From the NCBI GenBank assembly GCA_039816825.1, contig JBCBXA010000031.1, positions 1 through 28,829 of the forward strand: a stretch of DNA of 28,829 nucleotides. Reading direction: 5' to 3'. How positions within the stretch are numbered: the first letter of the stretch is position 1; the number at the start of each line of letters is the position of its first letter. This document shows, piece after piece, positions 15,459-21,685 of the stretch. Origin of the DNA: JBCBXA01 sp039816825 (GTDB lineage Bacteria > Pseudomonadota > Alphaproteobacteria > Rhizobiales > Rhizobiaceae). The translations under genes were made by a program, and so were the position numbers. The notes under the pieces are model-generated. The model had not been told where the DNA came from and made no database searches. It worked only from the letters and a program-made list of their open reading frames with translations.

Positions 15459-16640
15459 ATGGCCAAACTCGGTGAAGATATTATCGGGACGAGCGGACTG
15501 GCACCGTTCTTCAAAGTCGGCAACCCCGATGAGGTTGGGATTGACGCACCAGACAATCGCAAAGGGGATGCCCTGAGGACTTGGGTGCGATCATTGTCAG
15601 GGTTTCAGAAAGAGGCGTTAATCCGATCTGCAAAAACTGGTGGCACGTGGCGACTTGTCTCTGACGAAGGGCCTTATCTGAATGGGCATGACGCAGCCCC
15701 TTGCCCTTTGGCGTTCTTATCGACCGGAATGGCTGCAAGTTTCATGAATGAGATCACGGCTTTGGCAAAAAGTCAGGATGTCAAAATTCGTCAGCTAAAG
15801 CTCATTCAAGACAATTATTACACGATGAAGGGCTCCATGCCCAAACGCACCATGGTCGGAGGCGCTGAAAACATCGACCTGCAAGTCGAGATTGATTGCG
15901 ACCTAGACGACGGCGCGCTCAACGAATTTCTGATCAATGCGACTTTCGCCTCCCCGCTCAATGGTTTGATGCGTGGCAAACTGGAAAGCCTTTTTAAACT
16001 TGGGAAAAATGGCGTCGAATTACCAACTGCCAAAGTGGCTGAACTCAAAGAACCGCTCTTTCCCGACCCCGGTAACCACTTTGCAAAGTCGGTGGTCGAG
16101 GCCGGCGCATTGACATTAATGGAACCCATTGGCCCCACTCCCAAAAAAGACGTTGTGCTGGGGACATCGGCGGGTGGCTCTAGCCTGTCTGATGAGCAGG
16201 ACCGTCGGCTCAACATCGGTGCCGTCGCGGTTATGCGAGAGGACGGGATCAAAGAGATCCAGCAAATGCAGTATTCGCCATACGGGACGTCATTTCGGTT
16301 TCTCAGTTCCGAAGATGGGCGGGCACCGGATGCCAATACCTTGATTTCGGCGGGTATTGGCTTTTGTTTCATGACGCAGTTTGGCCGCTTCGTTTCGATG
16401 CTCAATCTGGATTTGCCCGACTACCGCATTGTTCAGGATACACATTTCAGCCTAGGCGGCTCATCTGGCGGAACAGGCAAAGCAGGTGAAGCCGATCCGA
16501 TCGAAACGCATGTTTATCTTGAGACGGGCGAAAGCGATGAGACCGCCCAGGAAATGCTCGATATCTCAGAGCAGACCTGTTTCCTGCATGCGTTTTGTCG
16601 AACCGATCTAAAAACCAAACTGCGGGTAAGGCGGATTTAG
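15459..16640 (+). CDS. Tandem OsmC-like protein
   Basis: A 393-residue protein that looks like two OsmC-type halves (about 60-215 and 250-393). OsmC/Ohr proteins are thiol peroxidases or related thiol-chemistry enzymes with two active cysteines, one on a long central helix and one near the C terminus. In the second half both are present in the right setting: C303 in LISAGIGFCFMTQFGRF and C374 in EQTCFLHAFC. In the first half the equivalent helix reads PLAFLSTGMAASFMNEI and has no cysteine, so this half is probably structural. Such two-domain OsmC proteins are uncharacterised as far as I know. ATG 15459 has a GGAGACGG-type ribosome site. Last gene of the central operon, convergent with the CMD gene. 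It may protect against a reactive or thiol-bound intermediate (inference). Confidence 0.75.
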   Translation: MAKLGEDIIGTSGLAPFFKVGNPDEVGIDAPDNRKGDALRTWVRSLSGFQKEALIRSAKTGGTWRLVSDEGPYLNGHDAAPCPLAFLSTGMAASFMNEITALAKSQDVKIRQLKLIQDNYYTMKGSMPKRTMVGGAENIDLQVEIDCDLDDGALNEFLINATFASPLNGLMRGKLESLFKLGKNGVELPTAKVAELKEPLFPDPGNHFAKSVVEAGALTLMEPIGPTPKKDVVLGTSAGGSSLSDEQDRRLNIGAVAVMREDGIKEIQQMQYSPYGTSFRFLSSEDGRAPDANTLISAGIGFCFMTQFGRFVSMLNLDLPDYRIVQDTHFSLGGSSGGTGKAGEADPIETHVYLETGESDETAQEMLDISEQTCFLHAFCRTDLKTKLRVRRI

Positions 16641-16791
16641 AAGGCGGCAAGCTAATCAGTCTAGCACCTTATCGGCCTTCAACTCTGACGGCCAGCGCGG
16701 GTAAAATACTGCAAGCGTTAAGAACCTAGTTTTCTTAAAGGAACCTGGGGAAAACGCTCCAGATTTCACAAGCATACGGCAATCAGGCAAA
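16641..16791. other. Convergent intergenic gap without a clear terminator
   Basis: 151 bp lie between two convergent genes. Short complementary pairs exist (GAAGGC 16640-16645 with GCCTTC 16675-16680, and AGCGTT 16714-16719 with AACGCT 16753-16758) but loops are long and no good T-run follows. I see no gene here. Confidence 0.4.
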
Positions 16792-17178
16792 TCAGTCGGC
16801 CGTTTCCTCGATGACTTTCCTAGCGACGCGAAAGCACTCGAGCGCCTGGGGGACGCCGCAATAGATGCCAACAACGTGGATGATGGCTCGGATCTCTTCC
16901 GATGAAACGCCGTTGTTTATGGCCCCGCGGCAATGGATTTCCCATTCGTGCATTTTGCCCAGCGCGCCGATCATCGACAAATTCATCATGGACCGTGTTT
17001 TGGCGTCGATTATCTCATCTCCCCAGCCAAAACCCCAGCACCACGCCGTCATCGCTTCTTGAAAGGGGCGAGTGAAATCGTCCGCGGCCTCAAGGTTCCT
17101 TTCGACATATTCTGCGCCTAGCGTCGACTTGCGCCGTTCCAGGCCTTTGAGGAATAAATCTTCGTCGAATGCAGCCAT
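16792..17178 (-). CDS. Carboxymuconolactone decarboxylase (CMD) family protein
   Basis: A 128-residue all-helical protein like PcaC (4-carboxymuconolactone decarboxylase) in length and pattern: LERRKSTLGAEYVERNL at the start, DAKTRSMMNLSMIGALGKMHEWEIHCRGAINNGVSSEEIRAIIHVVGIYCGVP in the core. The C-x-x-C of AhpD-type peroxidases is absent, so decarboxylase or isomerase-like chemistry is favoured over disulfide reduction. No other protocatechuate-pathway gene is nearby, so the substrate is probably not carboxymuconolactone itself. Last gene of the leftward Rieske operon, 3 nt after the aldehyde dehydrogenase stop. Confidence 0.88.
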   Translation of the reverse strand: MAAFDEDLFLKGLERRKSTLGAEYVERNLEAADDFTRPFQEAMTAWCWGFGWGDEIIDAKTRSMMNLSMIGALGKMHEWEIHCRGAINNGVSSEEIRAIIHVVGIYCGVPQALECFRVARKVIEETAD

Positions 17179-17181
17179 GTT

Positions 17182-18627
17182 CTATCCTTCCAGCTTTATT
17201 GCGATATTTTTTGTTTGGACATAATTCCAAAGTGCTTCGCGCCCTTTTTCGCGGCCGTAGCCGGAATTACCATAGCCGCCAAATGGGGTTTCTACACCAC
17301 CAGCAAACCATTCATTTACGAAGACTTGGCCGGCACGCAGGCCGCGAGCCGCATTGGTCGCTCGGTCCAAGCTGCGCGTAAAGACGCCGCCGACAAGGCC
17401 ATAGGGCGTGCCATTTGCGATCTTGATGGCGTCGTCATCGGCAGAGAACTTTAGCACTGAAAGAACCGGCCCGAAGACCTCTTCATGCGCGACATCCATG
17501 TCTGGTGTCACGTCTGTCAGGATTGTTGGTTCGAGAAACGCGCCGGGGATATTCATCTTGCGCCCGCCCGTGGCGACCTTCGCGCCCTGGGCTTGCGCCT
17601 GGGTGATCATATCGGCAGCGCGGTCCCTTTGGGCATTGGACACCATGGCACCCATGCTCAGACCAAACTCTGGCTGTTCGATCCCGGGTTTCACATCAAG
17701 CGATTGCGCCATACCGACCATCCGCTCCACCAATTCATCATGGACGGAAGAATGAACGATCACCCGGCTCATCGCCGAACAGACCTGACCGGCATTGAAG
17801 TAAATCCCCCAGCGCACGTCATTTTCAAACGCGGCTAAATCGGCGTCATCATGCACAATCGCGGCCGATTTTCCACCAAGCTCCAACACACAAGGCACGA
17901 TATTGCGCGCCGCGGCCGTCGCGATGGAAATGCCGGTTTCGATAGAGCCGGTGAAGACGATCTGGTTCACGTCCGAGTGCGCCGCGAGCGCAGCGCCCGC
18001 CTCATGCCCCAAGCCGCACAGAATATTGACCGCCCCCTTTGGCAAGCCCACGGCTTCGGCCGCATGGGCAAGCCAAGCATTGCTAAGCGGGGTCAGTTCC
18101 GGCGTTTTAATCACACAGGCATTCCCCGTCGCTAGAGCCGCCGAAAGCGACCGGGCCGTCATTTCCACCGGGTAATTCCAGGGGATGATTTGCGCCGAGA
18201 CACCGTACGGCTCATAGGTCGTGAAATCGAAATAGTGCTTGCCTAGTGGGATCGAGCGGCCTTCGACGGTCTCGGCCTGATTGCCGTAATACTCGAAATA
18301 GCGCGCCGCCCCCTCAATCTCGATCCGAGCCTCCCAAAGCGGTTTGCCTTGTTCGAGTGTTAGGACCTGAGCGATCTCGTCAATATGCTCTAGCAGGTAG
18401 CGCCCCATTCCCTGCACCATCCGGCCCCGTTCCACAGGCCTCAGGTCAGATAAGGCGCCCGAGAAATGCACCCGCCGCGCGGCCTGCACCGCCCGGTCTA
18501 CATCCGAGGCATCGGCCAAAGCATGTTGGGCGATCTTTGACTGGGATCCGGGGTCGAAAACGTCGAGCCGCCCCGCTCCACCATCGACCCAAGCCCCGTC
18601 AATGTAGTTCTGCCAATAGTCTTTCAT
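17182..18627 (-). CDS. NAD-dependent aldehyde dehydrogenase, betaine-aldehyde-dehydrogenase-like
   Basis: A 481-residue aldehyde dehydrogenase with all key residues: N151 in IPWNYP, K174 in IKTPE, E249 in LELGGKS and C283 in GQVCSAMSR, followed by EEVFGPV and the C-terminal PFGGYGNSGYGREKG. The GQVCSA form and QNYIDGAWV start are those of the BetB/4-aminobutyraldehyde-type group. It should oxidise an amino- or ammonio-aldehyde released by upstream steps. ATG 18627 lies inside the sulfotransferase gene, a 29-nt overlap, indicating coupled translation. It differs from the first aldehyde dehydrogenase of the window, which is of the aromatic-aldehyde type. Confidence 0.93.
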   Translation of the reverse strand: MKDYWQNYIDGAWVDGGAGRLDVFDPGSQSKIAQHALADASDVDRAVQAARRVHFSGALSDLRPVERGRMVQGMGRYLLEHIDEIAQVLTLEQGKPLWEARIEIEGAARYFEYYGNQAETVEGRSIPLGKHYFDFTTYEPYGVSAQIIPWNYPVEMTARSLSAALATGNACVIKTPELTPLSNAWLAHAAEAVGLPKGAVNILCGLGHEAGAALAAHSDVNQIVFTGSIETGISIATAAARNIVPCVLELGGKSAAIVHDDADLAAFENDVRWGIYFNAGQVCSAMSRVIVHSSVHDELVERMVGMAQSLDVKPGIEQPEFGLSMGAMVSNAQRDRAADMITQAQAQGAKVATGGRKMNIPGAFLEPTILTDVTPDMDVAHEEVFGPVLSVLKFSADDDAIKIANGTPYGLVGGVFTRSLDRATNAARGLRAGQVFVNEWFAGGVETPFGGYGNSGYGREKGREALWNYVQTKNIAIKLEG

Positions 18628-19366
18628 GGGCTGTGATCCGGTGCTGATACAGGTGATCGTAATGCGGCTTCATGCGTCGATGCACACGCTGAACCCGCTC
18701 AGGCGCATCTGCAACCTCCGTATAGCGACGAACCTGCGGGCGCAGTCCGGTCGATTGCGCGAGATTGGCGTTAAAGGATCCGCCATCCCACCAGCTATGG
18801 GCCGACGGATCGCCAACAGGCTCCCACCTCATGGCATCGGCCAAGAATGGGATATCGACCGCAGCGCAGAAGGCGGCAACCATGCCGTCCGGATCTTCCA
18901 GAAGATCGTCGCTGTCTATGACCGGCGGCGGCGTGCCGTTCAGCGCCGTCAACAGGTCGAAGAGCGCGCGTTGTTCGGGGAAGCCCACCTCGAGCTCATC
19001 CAAATCTGGCCATTTATTATAGATCGAGGAAATGGTCTTGGCCGGGTCGCGGATCAGGAAGGCATGGGTGAAATGGGACAGAAATTCGGGCGTCCACATG
19101 TGATTGATATAATGGGGGAAGTCCTTGAGAAAGACAGGGCCATCCACCGCCCGTGCCTGGATATCCTCCCACACTCTCTCGAGCGTCAGCCCCGGCGTTG
19201 TCTTCTCCCCCGCGGTAAAGCGCGGCCACAAAGGATTTTCACCCTGATACCAGGCCTCTCCGAATGGCTCATGCAGACAATCAAGATCGCCGCGCTGACG
19301 CATCATCCGCTCGAACGCGGTTGAGGTCGATCGCGGATCAGCCCGAAGCGCGATGATCTTATGCAT
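18599..19366 (-). CDS. Sulfotransferase-like P-loop protein
   Basis: A 255-residue cytoplasmic protein of the sulfotransferase fold. The 5'-phosphosulfate-binding loop is ADPRSTSTAFERMM (9-22) with the strand IIALR before it. A 3'-phosphate-binding motif is AFLIRDPAKTISSIYNKWP (about 102-120), with the Arg and Ser expected for PAPS binding. FLKDFPHYINHM lies between, where a catalytic residue would be expected. The family transfers sulfate from PAPS to hydroxyl or amino groups, and some bacterial members of this small branch are annotated only as HAD/sulfotransferase-like. No PAPS synthesis gene is in the window. It sits in a catabolic operon between a Rieske oxygenase and an aldehyde dehydrogenase, an unusual place for a sulfotransferase. 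ATG 19366 overlaps the preceding gene by 8 nt. Confidence 0.8.
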   Translation of the reverse strand: MHKIIALRADPRSTSTAFERMMRQRGDLDCLHEPFGEAWYQGENPLWPRFTAGEKTTPGLTLERVWEDIQARAVDGPVFLKDFPHYINHMWTPEFLSHFTHAFLIRDPAKTISSIYNKWPDLDELEVGFPEQRALFDLLTALNGTPPPVIDSDDLLEDPDGMVAAFCAAVDIPFLADAMRWEPVGDPSAHSWWDGGSFNANLAQSTGLRPQVRRYTEVADAPERVQRVHRRMKPHYDHLYQHRITAHERLLAELH

Positions 19367-19664
19367 GAAGCCTCTCTAACAGCAGGCTTGGCAGCGATGT
19401 GGGCGCGATCCCAAGATCCTTCATGATCCGCCAGTAAAGCGCCGTATCATGCCCGATGATGGGCTTTCCAAGAATTTCCTCCATCGCGCGAGCCAGATGT
19501 ATCGGCCGCCGCGGCAAGCCGCCTCGTCCGGAGCGAAAATTGCACATGCTTAGGAAAGCTGACGGAGCGGCATCATAGTCAAAGGGCGAGCAAGTAAAGC
19601 CCACTTGGTGCGGGAACAGCTTTTGCTCCGCGCTCCATTTTGCGGGCATTTCGGTCTCAGCCAT
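19359..19664 (-). CDS. Unrecognised 101-residue protein
   Basis: I do not recognise this family. The product is soluble, with no signal peptide or membrane helix. It has two cysteines in the N-terminal half (FTCSPFDYD near 24, MCNF near 41), a basic patch RSGRGGLPRRPIHLAR (about 44-59) and a C-terminal leucine-rich helix (SLPSLLLERLHA). It is not a shadow ORF: it is tightly packed, with ATG 19664 overlapping the Rieske stop and its own stop overlapping the sulfotransferase start, each by 8 nt. A TTG at 19667 is a possible but less likely start. The tyrosine/tryptophan content (YWRIMKDLG) and position suggest an accessory subunit of the Rieske enzyme or a partner of the sulfotransferase, both unproven. 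Confidence 0.65.
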   Translation of the reverse strand: MAETEMPAKWSAEQKLFPHQVGFTCSPFDYDAAPSAFLSMCNFRSGRGGLPRRPIHLARAMEEILGKPIIGHDTALYWRIMKDLGIAPTSLPSLLLERLHA

Positions 19665-20736
19665 CAATCGCCTCGCGCATCCAGCGTTGCAGGTGCATGA
19701 CCGGATGTTCTGAGTTCACCCCGCCCTTGGGATCCACCACGAGCGGTCCAGGCCGATAGCCGCGCGATTTCAAACCCCGTTGCACGGATTCCACCAGATG
19801 GATGTCCTCTTCGACCGTGGTGGCGCGGTCTTGCTTCGCCAGCAGCCGGACCTTTTCGTCATCCACGCCACCGGGCGTATACCAGCCACGCCAGACCACC
19901 ACATGATCGGCATCGATCGCTCGCCAATGATAGGTGTTCAGTACATTGCCTGGATAAACCTGCGCCGAGAACATCGGCCAAAGAAACCAGCTCGAATATT
20001 CATCGTAATGCTGAAAGCCCGAATGGATATCATAGGTCATCTTTTCGAGTGACTGACATTCCGTCGTATGTCGCAGGCACATCCCCTGGGGCTGAATATC
20101 GTAGGTTTTTGGTTTGACTACGCCATTGGCAAAAGTCGGGTGATTGAGCGTGCAGTGATAGCACTCAGAATAATTCTCGACCGAAACTTTCCAATTGCAA
20201 TTTTCTGGAATTTCTACCCATTCGAGCGGCTTAAGCTCTGCCCAATTTGGCACCCATTCCTCAAGTTCGGCCCGCGCGCCTGGGAACCAATCCTCCATCG
20301 GTTTGGCATCGGGGTCGAGATTTACAAAGAGAAACCCCAGGAACTCTTCGGATCGCACCTCAGTCAGAAAAACACTGGATTTGTCGAATCCCTCAACCGC
20401 CCGGATATTTGGCCCTGCGCGCAATTCTCCGGTCAGCTCATAGGTCCAGGCGTGATAAGGGCAGACCACCGCGCGAGTCGTGCCGGTGCCTTCTACCAAT
20501 TGATGGGCCCGGTGTTGGCACACATTGAAAAAGACACGAATTTTCTCATCGCGCCCTCGAACGGCGAAGAGGTTTTCGCCCGCGACCTCAAACGTCACAT
20601 AACCACCAACCTCGGCCAGGTCGGATATATGGCAGCCAAATTGCCAAGTCTTGGCCAGCAGTCCCGCGTTCTCGACCCCGAATACCTCCGGGTCGATGTA
20701 ATACCGAGCATCAAGGGAGCGGATCGGGGTCTTCAT
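19657..20736 (-). CDS. Rieske non-haem iron oxygenase, quaternary-amine (GbcA/CntA)-like
   Basis: A 359-residue alpha subunit. The Rieske cluster motif is C73-x-H75 with C92-x-x-H95 (CQH ... CPYHAW). The mononuclear iron site is ENYSECYHCTLNHP, with H194 and H199 as ligands and E191 as the bridging acid. A glutamate rather than the aspartate of aromatic-ring dioxygenases is typical of the carnitine/glycine-betaine monooxygenase group, as is the ending HLVESVQRGLKSRGYRPGPL. The predicted reaction is oxidative removal of an N-methyl group, or C-N cleavage, of a quaternary ammonium compound. It needs a ferredoxin-type reductase, which is not in the window. ATG 20736 overlaps the regulator's stop by 4 nt. 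Confidence 0.9.
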   Translation of the reverse strand: MKTPIRSLDARYYIDPEVFGVENAGLLAKTWQFGCHISDLAEVGGYVTFEVAGENLFAVRGRDEKIRVFFNVCQHRAHQLVEGTGTTRAVVCPYHAWTYELTGELRAGPNIRAVEGFDKSSVFLTEVRSEEFLGFLFVNLDPDAKPMEDWFPGARAELEEWVPNWAELKPLEWVEIPENCNWKVSVENYSECYHCTLNHPTFANGVVKPKTYDIQPQGMCLRHTTECQSLEKMTYDIHSGFQHYDEYSSWFLWPMFSAQVYPGNVLNTYHWRAIDADHVVVWRGWYTPGGVDDEKVRLLAKQDRATTVEEDIHLVESVQRGLKSRGYRPGPLVVDPKGGVNSEHPVMHLQRWMREAIDG

Positions 20737-21620
20737 GTCTCCTCCGAATGATAAATGCCAAGCGCGTGACGGCGTTTGTGGAATGTGGTGACGCGTTCGA
20801 CGATCTCGTCACTCGAGACCGCGATCACAAATGACAGCAGCGTTTCCAAAAGGGCGATTGTGCTCACCGAAGAAGGGAAAAACTGCGGCGTGTCGCAGGT
20901 GACCTGAAAGGCATGATCCGCGCCGCGAAGGATCGGACTTGCGCGGCTGTCTGAGATGCAGACCGTCTTGAGGCCTTGGGATTGCGCATGTTCGACAGCT
21001 TCAACAACTTCGCAGCGATAAGGTTTGCAGGTCATCGCGATCAGCACGTCGCGCTCATCGGCCCAGGCTAGATCATCAATGGCGGTGGAGCCTGTGCCTG
21101 GGATTGCGTGAAACTGCGTCATGCCGGTTGAAGCAAGATAGGTGAAATTGCGCGCATTGGCATTGTTCACGCCCACGCCCAGCACAAAGACAGAGCGGCA
21201 ATTCCAAATTGTCAAAGCGGCTGCTTTGAGGTCTTCGGCGGAAATCCCGGCAAAGGTCTCTTCGATATTGCGCAAAACTTCTTGCACCATATCGGCATAG
21301 AGCCCGCCCATTTCGCCGGACTTTCGCATGTCTTGGAGCCAGCGCGCGCGGTCGGGGAAATCGGCCCCGCCGTTGCGGATCGCGTCGCGAAACGGCACCC
21401 GGAAATCTTCGTAGCCCTCAAAGCCCACCTGGCGCGCCATGCGCACGAAGGTGTTGGGCTTCACATTCGCGGCCTCGGCAATCTCTCGCACTGTTGAGAC
21501 GCCCACTTCGTTCGGGTTCTCCAGCACATAGGTCGCGGCCTTGCGCGCCTCGGGCGTCAGGTCGGTCAGTTCGTCCGCCAAGCGCTCGAGAATCGTATAT
21601 GATACATTTGTGTCATTCAT
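20733..21620 (-). CDS. RpiR/MurR-family transcriptional regulator
   Basis: A 295-residue regulator. An N-terminal RpiR helix-turn-helix domain spans about residues 1-80 (TPEARKAATYVLENPNEVGVSTVREIAEAANVKPNTFVRMARQVGFEGYEDFR). A C-terminal SIS domain spans about 125-265 (RSVFVLGVGVNNANARNFTYL ... DVLIAMTCKPYRCEVVEAVEHAQSQGLKTVCISDS). SIS domains in this family bind phosphosugars or other small effectors. The gene heads the leftward Rieske operon and is divergent from the flavoprotein operon, so it probably controls both. An imperfect palindrome (ATGATACA/TGTGTCAT, 21599-21616) overlaps its first codons and could be an operator. ATG 21620. Confidence 0.92.
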   Translation of the reverse strand: MNDTNVSYTILERLADELTDLTPEARKAATYVLENPNEVGVSTVREIAEAANVKPNTFVRMARQVGFEGYEDFRVPFRDAIRNGGADFPDRARWLQDMRKSGEMGGLYADMVQEVLRNIEETFAGISAEDLKAAALTIWNCRSVFVLGVGVNNANARNFTYLASTGMTQFHAIPGTGSTAIDDLAWADERDVLIAMTCKPYRCEVVEAVEHAQSQGLKTVCISDSRASPILRGADHAFQVTCDTPQFFPSSVSTIALLETLLSFVIAVSSDEIVERVTTFHKRRHALGIYHSEET

Positions 21621-21685
21621 GATTGACGATGGTACGAACGTTCCCCTAGCCTGTCGAGAAGAAATCCGCCCAAAAGGAATCGGCC
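21599..21685. promoter_or_regulatory. Divergent control region between RpiR and flavoprotein operons
   Basis: The gap proper is 65 bp. It holds an 8-bp palindrome GAACGTTC (21636-21643), and the first codons of the regulator carry ATGATACA-TT-TGTGTCAT (21599-21616, one mismatch in the eight-base arms). A weak promoter for the rightward operon could be TTGACG (21623-21628) with TAGCCT (21647-21652). AAAAGGA (21672-21678) is the ribosome site of the flavoprotein. Operator assignment is tentative. Confidence 0.35.

Noticed and set aside
16792..17178. AhpD-type alkylhydroperoxidase
   Set aside because: The C-x-x-C motif is absent, and length and core motifs match PcaC-like CMD proteins instead.
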